Assembly (NCBI GenBank): GCA_900546665.1
Contig: URDY01000007.1
Coordinates: forward strand, 62,001-126,000
DNA: 64,000 nucleotides
Reading direction: 5' to 3'
Source of the DNA: an uncultured Paraprevotella sp.
Lineage (GTDB): Bacteria; Bacteroidota; Bacteroidia; Bacteroidales; Bacteroidaceae
Shown here piece after piece: positions 25,075 to 33,076 of the stretch. The notes under the pieces are model-generated. The model had not been told where the DNA came from. It ran no database searches and saw only the letters and a list, made by a program, of their open reading frames with translations. The translations under genes and the position numbers were made by a program. The first letter of the stretch is position 1, and the number at the start of each line of letters is the position of its first letter.

Positions 25075-26073
25075 ATGGATACGCTCAAGTATAAAAGATA
25101 TTTTATTAAAGTCAAGAGAGCTTTGTTTGGACAAAAAAACAGAGAACTCTTGATTTTTTTGTTTTTTTTCCTGGTTTCGGCTTCTTTCTGGCTGTTGCAG
25201 ACTTTAAACGAAACGTTTGATCTGGAACTCCATTTTCCATTGAAATTGGAAAATGTACCTTCGAACATAGTCATTACTTCTGATCTTCCAACCGAGGCAA
25301 AGATAATGGTGCGTGACAAGGGAACAGTATTGCTTCGCTATGTCTACGGGAAAGATGTCCAACCGGTTGTGTTGGATTATAAAAGTTACGATAAGGGTAT
25401 TTCTTCCGGGCGTGTGATCGTTCCCGCTCAGGAAATATTGAAGACCATACAGACCAGATTCTTGAGTTCGACAAAAATAGTGCAGATCAAGCCGGATACG
25501 TTGGAGTACTATTTCAATAGAGGGGCAAGAAAAAAGGTGCCTGTCAGGTTGGTAGGTAAGGTTGAAACTTCCCCGGAGTATTATTTGAAAGATATAAATT
25601 GCAAACCTGATTCTGTTGTTGTTTTTGCTCCATTGGATATACTGGATACCATTACGACTGCTTATACCATGCGTGTGGATGTTTCGTCTCTTTCTGCAGA
25701 TACTCAATTTGTGAAACGCCTGAGTATGGTTCGGGGTGCAAAGTTTGTGCCGTCCCAGATAGATGTGTCTTTGGGTGTAGATTTATATACGGAAAAGACA
25801 GTGGAGGTGCCTGTAGTGGGTGTGAACTTTCCGGCAAGTAAGGATCTGAGAACCTTTCCGTCAAAAGTAAAGGTGAGTTTCAGGGTCGGGATGAGCCGCT
25901 TCAAGCAGATTACTGCTGATGATTTTGTTCTTGCCGTGTCTTATGAAGAATTGATGAACAATAAAAACTCCAAAGTGCATTTGCGTTTGAAGTCGAAACC
26001 CGTAGGTGTTTCTAATGTAAAAATAGAGCCGCAGGAGGTTGATTATCTGATTGAACAGCTGACAGATGAATGA
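25075..26073 (+). CDS. YbbR-domain (CdaR-like) membrane-anchored protein
   Basis: 332 residues with one N-terminal membrane helix (LLIFLFFFLVSASFWLLQTL, ~23-42) and a long extracytoplasmic beta-rich part containing YbbR-type repeats (FPLKLENVPSNIVITSDLP; KKVPVRLVGKVETSPEYYLKDINCKPDSVVVFAP; TVEVPVVGVNFP). In Firmicutes YbbR/CdaR regulates the diadenylate cyclase CdaA; in this operon no cyclase is present, so the link is inference. Its 3' end overlaps coaE by 8 bases. Confidence 0.85.
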   Translation: MDTLKYKRYFIKVKRALFGQKNRELLIFLFFFLVSASFWLLQTLNETFDLELHFPLKLENVPSNIVITSDLPTEAKIMVRDKGTVLLRYVYGKDVQPVVLDYKSYDKGISSGRVIVPAQEILKTIQTRFLSSTKIVQIKPDTLEYYFNRGARKKVPVRLVGKVETSPEYYLKDINCKPDSVVVFAPLDILDTITTAYTMRVDVSSLSADTQFVKRLSMVRGAKFVPSQIDVSLGVDLYTEKTVEVPVVGVNFPASKDLRTFPSKVKVSFRVGMSRFKQITADDFVLAVSYEELMNNKNSKVHLRLKSKPVGVSNVKIEPQEVDYLIEQLTDE

Positions 26074-26662
26074 TAAAATAATAAAGATCGGAATTACCGG
26101 TGGAATAGGTAGCGGAAAAACCTTTGTTTCGCGGTATCTCGAAAAGATGGGTATACCTGTATTCTATACCGATACGGTGGCCCGTGAGTTGATGAATAAG
26201 AGTCCGGAGATCCGTAATGCCATGATTGCTCTTTTGGGATGTCAGGCGTATGACAATGAAGGGAAGTTGAATAAACAGTTGGTTGCCAGTTTCCTTTTTT
26301 CCGATCCGGCTCATGCCAAGGCGGTTAATCATATTGTGCATCCGGTCGTGCGTCAGGCTTTTGAAGATTGGGTCCGTCGGTCCTCTGTAAGGTGTGTGGC
26401 TATGGAGTGTGCCATTTTGTATGAATCAGGATTTGACTGTTTGGTTGATTATGCCATCACGGTTACAGCGCCTTTGTCAGTCCGCTTGGAAAGGATTATA
26501 GACCGGGACAGTTGTTCGTTGGAACAGGCACAGGCAAGAATAAATGTTCAGATTTCTGAAGAAGAACGTTGTGCTAAAGCAGATTTTGTTCTGAATAATG
26601 ACGGTTGTCAGTCTGTGCAGTCCCAGTTGCATGATTTCCTGAACCGTATTGGGGCGGAATAG
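26066..26662 (+). CDS. coaE: Dephospho-CoA kinase
   Basis: 198 residues, last step of coenzyme A synthesis (phosphorylates the 3'-OH of dephospho-CoA). The P-loop GITGGIGSGKTFVSRYLEKMGIPVFYTD, the lid-region motif VNHIVHPVVR and the ILYESGFD and TAPLSVRLERIIDRDSCS segments are all present. It starts inside the YbbR gene and ends its operon. Confidence 0.97.
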   Translation: MNDKIIKIGITGGIGSGKTFVSRYLEKMGIPVFYTDTVARELMNKSPEIRNAMIALLGCQAYDNEGKLNKQLVASFLFSDPAHAKAVNHIVHPVVRQAFEDWVRRSSVRCVAMECAILYESGFDCLVDYAITVTAPLSVRLERIIDRDSCSLEQAQARINVQISEEERCAKADFVLNNDGCQSVQSQLHDFLNRIGAE

Positions 26663-26702
26663 CATGAACTCAGAATCTATTAAGTTTTTTTAGTCATAAG
26701 AT

Positions 26703-26734
26703 TTTGAAGAAAACCATGTGAACAATTATCTTTG
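26703..26734 (+). promoter_or_regulatory. Promoter for the DUF5606 gene
   Basis: TTTG at 26703-26706, exactly 20 bases, TATCTTTG at 26727-26734. A perfect consensus pair. Confidence 0.8.
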
Positions 26735-26772
26735 CACGAAATTATTAAGAACAAATCGTAAAAAAATTGAAT

Positions 26773-27210
26773 ATGTTAGAAACTATTTTAGCTATTTCTG
26801 GCAAACCGGGGCTTTATCGTCTGGTTTCCCGTGGAAATAGAAGTCTGATTGTAGAAACATTGGACGACGCAAAAAAAAGAATGCCGGCATTTGCTGCTGA
26901 TAAGGTTATTTCTTTGGCTGATATTGCCATGTATGCAGAAGATGGTGAAGTACCTCTTCGTAAGGTGTTGAATTCTGTAAAGCAGAAAGAAAACGGTGAG
27001 GTTTCATCTTTTGATTATAAAAAGGCTTCCAATCAGGAGTTGGCTGCTTATTTTGCAGAAATCCTTCCGAATTATGATCGTGATCGCGTTTATCCTACAG
27101 ATATTAAGAAACTGATCAGTTGGTATAATATTCTGATTAAGGCAGGTGTGACTGAGTTCGACGAAGCCTTGGCACCTACTGAGGGAGAAAATATCAGTGA
27201 CCGGGCGTAA
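26773..27210 (+). CDS. DUF5606 family protein
   Basis: 145 residues from the ATG at 26773 (a TTG two codons earlier is possible). MLETILAISGKPGLYRLVSRGNRSLIVETLDDAKKRMPAFAADKVISLADIAMY is the signature of a highly conserved Bacteroidetes family without an assigned function. The N-terminus looks like a small beta-barrel and the C-terminus is helical. No signal or membrane segment. It has its own strong promoter and a very strong terminator, so it is a monocistronic, probably well-expressed gene. Confidence 0.85.
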   Translation: MLETILAISGKPGLYRLVSRGNRSLIVETLDDAKKRMPAFAADKVISLADIAMYAEDGEVPLRKVLNSVKQKENGEVSSFDYKKASNQELAAYFAEILPNYDRDRVYPTDIKKLISWYNILIKAGVTEFDEALAPTEGENISDRA

Positions 27211-27238
27211 TAATTCCGAATAATCCGGAGATTGATTG

Positions 27239-27287
27239 CGGGATGTAAATGAGCATTATTGATGATCATTTACATCCCGTTTTTTTG
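27239..27287 (+). terminator. Strong intrinsic terminator after the DUF5606 gene
   Basis: Perfect 14-base-pair stem (27239-27252 with 27266-27279), 13-base loop, and a run of seven T from 27280. Confidence 0.92.
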
Positions 27288-27461
27288 TGCCGGATGCCAG
27301 AATCGTTATTCCGGATTTGTGGATTGCTGGCGGTTTCCACTAATGAGAATCTTGTACGGACTATCTGATAATCATGTAGTTTTGAATTGGCGGAAGATGA
27401 ATTAGAGATCTATGGTCCGGCATTTTGAAGATAATCAAAAAAGCAAAAAAAACTCGGAAAA

Positions 27462-27493
27462 TTTGTTTTTTTGCTAAATATTCTTTTTATTTG
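27462..27493 (+). promoter_or_regulatory. Putative promoter for the sigma-factor gene
   Basis: TTTG at 27462-27465, 20 bases, TTTATTTG at 27486-27493 (second base of the -7 box differs from consensus). The leader is about 60 bases. The rest of the 27288-27461 gap shows nothing notable. Confidence 0.4.
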
Positions 27494-27561
27494 CAAAACA
27501 AAATTATTAACTAAAACCCTATTGCCTATCGGAACACTCTTACTTAATAAATTGAATCGTT

Positions 27562-28155
27562 ATGGAGAGTTTACAAAAGTTAGCTGATGAAATATTGGTG
27601 AGACTTTATGCCGAAGGTAATAATGCGGCTTTTGATGTGTTATTGGATCGTTGTGAGCAGAAAATATTTTCGTATATCATGTTTTTGTTGCATGATGAGG
27701 ATATAGCGGAAGATATTTTTCAGGAAACCTTTATGAAAGCGATCGTCACGATACAGCAGGGGCGTTATACGGAAAATGGTAAATTTCAGGCATGGCTTAC
27801 TCGAATCGCTCATAATCTTGTTATAGATTATTTCCGACAGAATAAAAGCGAAAACAATGTATCCAGTGAAGATATGGAATTTGATGTTTTCAACAATGTC
27901 AGTTTGTCAGAAGCTGACGTAGAAACTTCAATAGTACAGGATCAGGTTTTGTCTGATGTCCGCTTGTTGGTGAAACATTTGCCTGCAGCCCAAAAGGAAG
28001 TGGTTTATATGCGTTATTATCAGGATTTGTCCTTTAAGGAAATAGCAGATATCACAGGCGTAAGTATCAATACAGCGTTGGGGCGCATGCGGTATGCCTT
28101 GTTGAATCTTCGTAGAATGGCGACAAAACACAATGTCAGTTTGGCCATATCCTGA
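27562..28155 (+). CDS. RNA polymerase sigma factor, ECF-like sigma-70 family
   Basis: 197 residues. Region 2: AAFDVLLDRCEQKIFSYIMFLLHDEDIAEDIFQETFMKAIVTI, followed by GKFQAWLTRIAHNLVIDYFRQNKS. Region 4: LVKHLPAAQKEVVYMRYYQDLSFKEIADITGVSINTALGRMRYALLNLRR, a helix-turn-helix for the -35 element. There is no anti-sigma/FecR gene next to it, so it is not part of a classical SusCD-type signalling unit. A 43-codon ORF follows 98 bases later. Confidence 0.93.
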   Translation: MESLQKLADEILVRLYAEGNNAAFDVLLDRCEQKIFSYIMFLLHDEDIAEDIFQETFMKAIVTIQQGRYTENGKFQAWLTRIAHNLVIDYFRQNKSENNVSSEDMEFDVFNNVSLSEADVETSIVQDQVLSDVRLLVKHLPAAQKEVVYMRYYQDLSFKEIADITGVSINTALGRMRYALLNLRRMATKHNVSLAIS

Positions 28156-28253
28156 AAAGTACGGTAGAAATATAAAAAAAAGATTAAAACACTCTTTTAC
28201 TGTAATAAAATAGATTTTAGTACGTTTATAAAGTAACTAAAATCTTATTGCTT

Positions 28254-28385
28254 ATGAATATACGTCTACAGAACAACGTACCCCGACCTTCACGTAAAAC
28301 CATAGCTTTTCTCAGACTGTTTGCCCGCAATTATCGCGAGCTTGAGACAGTTGATGGAGAGTTTGCCCGTATGATGTTAAAATAA
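28254..28385 (+). CDS. Small basic hypothetical protein (43 aa)
   Basis: ATG at 28254 to TAA at 28385, reading MNIRLQNNVPRPSRKTIAF then LRLFARNYRELETVDGEFARMMLK. The composition is basic at the start and then amphipathic helical, a plausible folded peptide rather than random AT-rich translation. It has a possible TACGTTTA -7 box at 28221-28228, and lies between the sigma-factor gene and rpe. I recall short ORFs of this kind in this position in Bacteroides but cannot confirm conservation. Function unknown. Confidence 0.55.
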   Translation: MNIRLQNNVPRPSRKTIAFLRLFARNYRELETVDGEFARMMLK

Positions 28386-28399
28386 AAAATAAGTATTTC

Positions 28400-28430
28400 T
28401 TGTCGGTGTTGTATATATTCGTTATATTTG
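28400..28430 (+). promoter_or_regulatory. Promoter for rpe
   Basis: TTG at 28400-28402, 20 bases, TATATTTG at 28423-28430. The ATG at 28449 is 18 bases downstream. Confidence 0.75.
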
Positions 28431-28448
28431 TGTTTGTAACGAATAATT

Positions 28449-29108
28449 ATGCTTGCTATGGAAAAGATGGTTGCTCCTTCTCTACTTTCGGCAGATTTCG
28501 GAGATTTAAAAGGGGAAATGGAAATGATCAACCGGAGCGAATGCGACTGGTTGCATATCGATATTATGGACGGTGTTTTTGTACCCAATATTTCGTTCGG
28601 ATTTCCTGTACTGAAGTATGTGGCCAAGTTGTGTAAAAAGCCGTTGGATGTGCATTTGATGATTGTACAGCCCGAAAAATTTATAAAGGAAGTTAAGGCC
28701 TTGGGAGCAATGTCCATGAATGTGCACTATGAAGCCTGCCCCCATTTGCATAGGGTCATACAGCAGATACATGATGAAGGTATGAAGGCAGGGGTGACTT
28801 TGAATCCGGCTACACCGGTTTCCTTGCTTTCGGATATTATTGACGAATTGGATATTGTCATGCTGATGTCGGTGAATCCGGGCTTTGGCGGTCAAAAATT
28901 CATTGAACATACTCTTGAGAAGGTCAGACAGTTACGCTCGATGATTACGTCACGTGGGGCACATGCTCTTATTGAAGTTGACGGTGGAGTAAATGAGCAG
29001 ACCGGTGCCTTGTTGCGACAGGCAGGTACGGATGTGCTGGTTGCCGGAAGTGCGGTCTTTAATGCACCGGATCCTTTAGCTGCCATTCAAATGTTAAAGT
29101 CCTTATAA
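28449..29108 (+). CDS. rpe: Ribulose-phosphate 3-epimerase
   Basis: 219 residues, TIM barrel. Interconverts ribulose 5-phosphate and xylulose 5-phosphate in the pentose phosphate pathway. Metal and catalytic residues: APSLLSADFGDLKGEM, WLHIDIMDGVFVPNISFG (His and Asp), LDVHLMI (His), MSVNPGFGGQKFI, and EVDGGVN (Asp). The start at 28449 (MLAMEKMVAPSLLSADF) is used; the ATG nine bases on is equally possible. comEC follows after 9 bases. Confidence 0.96.
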   Translation: MLAMEKMVAPSLLSADFGDLKGEMEMINRSECDWLHIDIMDGVFVPNISFGFPVLKYVAKLCKKPLDVHLMIVQPEKFIKEVKALGAMSMNVHYEACPHLHRVIQQIHDEGMKAGVTLNPATPVSLLSDIIDELDIVMLMSVNPGFGGQKFIEHTLEKVRQLRSMITSRGAHALIEVDGGVNEQTGALLRQAGTDVLVAGSAVFNAPDPLAAIQMLKSL

Positions 29109-29117
29109 TTATTTATA

Positions 29118-31256
29118 TTGTCAGAGTTACTCCAAAAAGTTCCCTTTATAAGAGTCCTTTGTCCGCTGGTTATCGGTATTCTGATTGCTGACAAGTGGCG
29201 GATGAATTATGAGATATGGACAACGGACAGGTTGGTCTGTATGTCCGGTCTGTTATTGTTGGGGCTTTTTGTCCTTGTTGTAGTCCTGTTCAACAACAAA
29301 CGGGGAAAAGGACTTTTGTCAGTGAGGGTTTATGGCTTGCTGATTGTCTTGTTCCTGTCTGTTTGGGGATTTTTCCGTTTCTTTGCTGACTGTCGGTCGG
29401 ATTTGACTGGCTGCTATGGGAAGGAACGGGTTTATACCATACTTATAACCGGTACTCCGGAAAAGAAGCCTCGCAGTATAATGTGTGAGGGATTATTGTT
29501 GGCTGAAGATGGCATGCAGTCCGATAAGACCCGTCGCTTGCTGCTATACTTCCAGTGTGATTCTATTGCTGAAACCTTGAAGCTGGGAGATGGGATAACC
29601 TGTTATTCCAGTATCAGCAGGCCGCAGAATAAAGGAAATCCGGAGGAATTCGATTATGCCGGGTATTTGTTTCGTCAAGGCATACATGGGCAGGTCTTTT
29701 TATGGGGAGATCCATGGACTAAACTTTCCAAGTTTGAGTTGGACCGGTATGCTTTACCTTGGACAGAAAAGCTGAAGCTGAAAGCTTTGGGTTGGCGCGA
29801 ACGGCTTATTGACCAGTATCGTCAATCAGGTCTTGGCGGAGAAGAGCTTTCTTTGTATTCGGCATTGACATTAGGTGATCAGTCCGAAATGCCTTCTTCT
29901 TTGAAGAAAATGTATTCTGCTGCCGGAGTAAGTCATATTTTGGCTTTGTCAGGTATGCACTTGTGTTATCTTGTAGCCTTATTTAACTTTTTCCTGTTTA
30001 AGTTCGAATATCGCCGTTGGATATCTTTGATTGTCAGCTTGGGTGCTTTCGGTTTGGTGTGGGGGTATTGTCTGATGGTCGGTTTTCCTTCTTCTTTGGT
30101 GAGAGCTTCCATCATGTACAGTCTGATGCTTATGGGACGTATGGTGGGGCGTAAAGGATTTTCGGTCAATTCTTTGGCAGCATCTGCTTTCGTCATGTTG
30201 AGTGTAAATCCCAACTGGTTGTTCGATATCGGTTTCCTGTTGTCATGTCTGGCCATGTGCGGGATTTTGGTGGGGATGCCCCGGTTTGTGGCTGCCGTAA
30301 AAGTAAAGAACAGATATGTACGGTTGGTTGTTGACAGTCTGGCCATGTCTTTTTGCGCCCAGTTGTTAACAGTGCCTTTGGTGGCTTATGTGTTTCATTC
30401 TGTTTCGTTGTATTCTGCGTTTGTTACTTTGGTATTGACGCCAATTACCGCTGTTCTGATTTACATGATGCCTTTACTGTGGACAGTTAATGTGATACTG
30501 CCTTGGGGAGCGGCATGGTTGGCGGGTATTTTAACCCTGTTGATCAAGCTGCAGCATCAGATATTGCAGCTGGTGGTAGAATTACCGGGTGCCGTACTGA
30601 CCTGTTATCCGGATATTCGTGTGGTCATTCTGGTTTATCTGTTGTTGCTGATTTGGATGTGTCGTCCGTTTTTGTCTTTTGTATGGTGGGTAAGGAGCAA
30701 TGTGTTTATTGTCGTTTTGCTGACAGGAGCGATGTATTATTCATACTGGCAGAAGGAAAGGCTTCAGCCTTCTTTGGTGTTTTATAATAATACTTCGTGT
30801 CCGGCAGCTCATCTTGTGAGGACTCGTGACAGGTCTTACCTGATACCGGTTCATGTAGACAGTGTGTCTGCCCACATGAGATATATAGCAGAATCTTACT
30901 GGGATAAATGCCTGAAGTCATATCCCCACCTGGTTGGAACAGGATATGATGACGGATATGTGCGTTGTTATCAAGGCATTGTATTTAGTCCGGATGTATC
31001 TTTTGTCGTTTTATCTGATGACCGATGGAATGCTTGTGTTCCCGGTTCACCGTTACGGATTGATTACCTTTATGTCTGTCGCGGATTTTATGGTAAACTG
31101 TCTTCTCTTCAGACCGTTTTCAGGCCGGGAACGGTGGTTTTGGATGCATCGCTTTCGAAGAGACAAAATGAAAGGCTGGCAGATGAGTGTCGCAGGCTGA
31201 AGTGGACTTTTTATGATATGCGTTTGTCCGGAGCGTTAAAAGTTCCTTTAAAATAA
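29118..31256 (+). CDS. comEC: ComEC/Rec2-type DNA uptake channel protein, TTG start
   Basis: 712 residues. N-terminal membrane segments and DUF4131-type region, then the Competence domain (ALTLGDQSEMPSSLKKMYSAAGVSHILALSGMHLCYLVALF, about residues 245-290) and many further helices to ~540. The C-terminal ~160 residues take the place of the metallo-beta-lactamase nuclease-like domain but lack HxHxDH. The TTG at 29118 is the only sensible start: an in-frame stop lies just upstream (29103-29105) and the next Met is at residue ~29. ComEC carries single-stranded DNA across the inner membrane in competent bacteria. Confidence 0.88.
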   Translation: MSELLQKVPFIRVLCPLVIGILIADKWRMNYEIWTTDRLVCMSGLLLLGLFVLVVVLFNNKRGKGLLSVRVYGLLIVLFLSVWGFFRFFADCRSDLTGCYGKERVYTILITGTPEKKPRSIMCEGLLLAEDGMQSDKTRRLLLYFQCDSIAETLKLGDGITCYSSISRPQNKGNPEEFDYAGYLFRQGIHGQVFLWGDPWTKLSKFELDRYALPWTEKLKLKALGWRERLIDQYRQSGLGGEELSLYSALTLGDQSEMPSSLKKMYSAAGVSHILALSGMHLCYLVALFNFFLFKFEYRRWISLIVSLGAFGLVWGYCLMVGFPSSLVRASIMYSLMLMGRMVGRKGFSVNSLAASAFVMLSVNPNWLFDIGFLLSCLAMCGILVGMPRFVAAVKVKNRYVRLVVDSLAMSFCAQLLTVPLVAYVFHSVSLYSAFVTLVLTPITAVLIYMMPLLWTVNVILPWGAAWLAGILTLLIKLQHQILQLVVELPGAVLTCYPDIRVVILVYLLLLIWMCRPFLSFVWWVRSNVFIVVLLTGAMYYSYWQKERLQPSLVFYNNTSCPAAHLVRTRDRSYLIPVHVDSVSAHMRYIAESYWDKCLKSYPHLVGTGYDDGYVRCYQGIVFSPDVSFVVLSDDRWNACVPGSPLRIDYLYVCRGFYGKLSSLQTVFRPGTVVLDASLSKRQNERLADECRRLKWTFYDMRLSGALKVPLK

Positions 31257-31278
31257 GAAAGACTTAAGATTTTTATCG

Positions 31279-31286
31279 TATATTTG
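31279..31286 (+). promoter_or_regulatory. -7 box (TATATTTG) for the DHH phosphoesterase gene
   Basis: Consensus -7 box 26 bases before the ATG at 31313, just after the comEC stop; -33 TTG not evident. Confidence 0.55.
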
Positions 31287-31312
31287 TGCGTTCAAATGTA
31301 TAAGTAATAGTT

Positions 31313-32347
31313 ATGTTAGATAACCTTTTATCGGAGATCGAGCTGCATAGTCTTGAGGAAATGTGTGAGAAGGCGAAAAATGTGGTTTTAACCTGTCATG
31401 TTTCGCCGGATGGAGATGCTGTGGGTTCAATGCTGGCGTTTTATCATTTTTTGAATCGAAAGGGCAAGCAAGTGACAGCCGTTGCACCTAATGTCTTTCC
31501 TGATTTCTTGATGTGGATGCCGGCGGCAGATCAGATAAAGGTGTATGAGAAGCATGAGCAGGAAATTGATCCCTTGATCGATCAGGCGGATTTGTTTGTA
31601 TGTCTGGATTTTAATTCTATGAGCAGGGCAGGAGCCTTGGGAGAATGCATATCGGCAACCAATGCGCCACGTATTATGATCGACCATCATCCTTATCCGT
31701 CTGATGAATTCCAGTTATCGCTTTCATTTCCCAAAATGAGTTCCACATGCGAATTGCTGTATCGCATTATTGTTCAGATGGATAAGGGACTGGAAGAGTT
31801 GACTGTGGATGAGGCCGTTTCCTTATATACGGGCATGATGACAGATACAGGCTGTTTTTCATACAATTCCAACCGTAGTGAGATCTACTATATAGTAGGG
31901 GATTTGTTAAAGAAGGGTATTGACAAAGACAGAATCTACAGAAATGTGTTTTACAACTATTCTGTTGAACGGTATCGTTTGCAGGGATATATGTTGTACG
32001 TCAAAATGGAGACATTTCCTGAGTATCATGCCGCATTGATGACATTGACCCAAGAAGAACAGAAACGTTTTTCGCACAAGAAAGGTGATACGGAAGGTTT
32101 CGTGAATATGCCTTTGCAGATCAAGGGTTACCGTCTTTCTGTTTTCTTGCGGGAGAATGCAGATACGGGTACAATCAGGGTCTCATTGCGGTCGGTTGAT
32201 GATTTCCCGTGTAATCAGATGGCCGCTGAATTTTTCAACGGTGGAGGGCATTTGAATGCTTCTGGCGGTGAATTGTCCTGTAGTATGGATGAGGCTGTCG
32301 CTATTGTCCGTCAGGCCTTGAAAAAGTATGCAGCTTTATTGAAATAA
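31313..32347 (+). CDS. DHH/DHHA1 phosphoesterase, NrnA-like (nanoRNase/pAp phosphatase)
   Basis: 344 residues. DHH domain with the manganese-site motifs: TCHVSPDGDAVGSMLAFYHFL (His, two Asp), LFVCLDFNSMSRAG (Asp) and MIDHHPYP (DHH), plus YTGMMTDTGCFSYNS. The DHHA1 domain ends with FFNGGGHLNASGG. NrnA-type enzymes degrade 2-5-mer RNAs and dephosphorylate pAp. Cytoplasmic. A DUF4827 lipoprotein gene follows after 9 bases. Confidence 0.92.
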   Translation: MLDNLLSEIELHSLEEMCEKAKNVVLTCHVSPDGDAVGSMLAFYHFLNRKGKQVTAVAPNVFPDFLMWMPAADQIKVYEKHEQEIDPLIDQADLFVCLDFNSMSRAGALGECISATNAPRIMIDHHPYPSDEFQLSLSFPKMSSTCELLYRIIVQMDKGLEELTVDEAVSLYTGMMTDTGCFSYNSNRSEIYYIVGDLLKKGIDKDRIYRNVFYNYSVERYRLQGYMLYVKMETFPEYHAALMTLTQEEQKRFSHKKGDTEGFVNMPLQIKGYRLSVFLRENADTGTIRVSLRSVDDFPCNQMAAEFFNGGGHLNASGGELSCSMDEAVAIVRQALKKYAALLK

Positions 32348-32356
32348 TCAAATAAT

Positions 32357-33076
32357 ATGATAAAAAGAACAATTAGAATGAAAGTGAATTGGAATATATG
32401 GATTGTTTTGTTGCTGGCCGGAATAGGTCTGTCTTCTTGTGATGACGGTGAGACTTATGCTGAACAGAGAGAAAAAGAGCAGGATGCTATCCAGGCATTT
32501 ATTAATCGTGATGTGGCCATCTGCAATTCAGAAGGAGACACATTGATTCGTGTCGGAAAGATTAATGTGATTTCAGAATCTCAGTTTTATGCACAGGATA
32601 GTCTGACAAATCTGGCAAACAATGAATATGTTCAGTTTGACAATACCGGGGTTTATATGCAGATCGTCCGTAAAGGTGCAGGTGACAAGTTGAAACATGG
32701 GCAGACCAAGCGTCTGATCTGTCATTATACGGAATTCAATATATTGAGAGATTCTATCCAGACCACCAATAATGTCACTTACTGGCAGACTAATCCGGAT
32801 ATTATGGAAGTTACGAATAATTATGGCACGTTTACGGCATCCTTTAATACGAGTATTAATGGTGGAGGTGCCATGTACAGCTATTATGGTTCCAAGGCTG
32901 TGCCTGCCGGATGGCTTGTCCCTTTGACTTATATTAATATAGGACGACAAATCACGGAAGACGAGGAAATATCCAAGGTTCGTCTTATTGTCCCTCATAC
33001 GCAAGGCCACAGTGATGCGTCTTCTAATGTATATCCTTGTTTTTATGAAATTACTTATCAGGAAATGATTTATTAA
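32357..33076 (+). CDS. DUF4827 family lipoprotein (FKBP-like fold suspected)
   Basis: 239 residues. The lipobox GLSSC sits ~28 residues in; an internal start (MKVNWNIW, 32378) would give a more compact signal peptide. Mature features: YAEQREKEQDAIQAFINRD, NNEYVQFDNTGVYMQIVRKGAGDKLKHGQTKRLICHYTEFNI, GWLVPLTYINIGRQI and KVRLIVPHTQGHSDASSNVYPCFYEITY. The VRKGAG...G..V..HY pattern and the closing VPHTQGH...YPCFYEITY recall FKBP-type PPIases with an altered active site. Possible envelope folding factor, unproven. Its 3' end overlaps hemW by 4 bases, tail to tail. Confidence 0.82.
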   Translation: MIKRTIRMKVNWNIWIVLLLAGIGLSSCDDGETYAEQREKEQDAIQAFINRDVAICNSEGDTLIRVGKINVISESQFYAQDSLTNLANNEYVQFDNTGVYMQIVRKGAGDKLKHGQTKRLICHYTEFNILRDSIQTTNNVTYWQTNPDIMEVTNNYGTFTASFNTSINGGGAMYSYYGSKAVPAGWLVPLTYINIGRQITEDEEISKVRLIVPHTQGHSDASSNVYPCFYEITYQEMIY

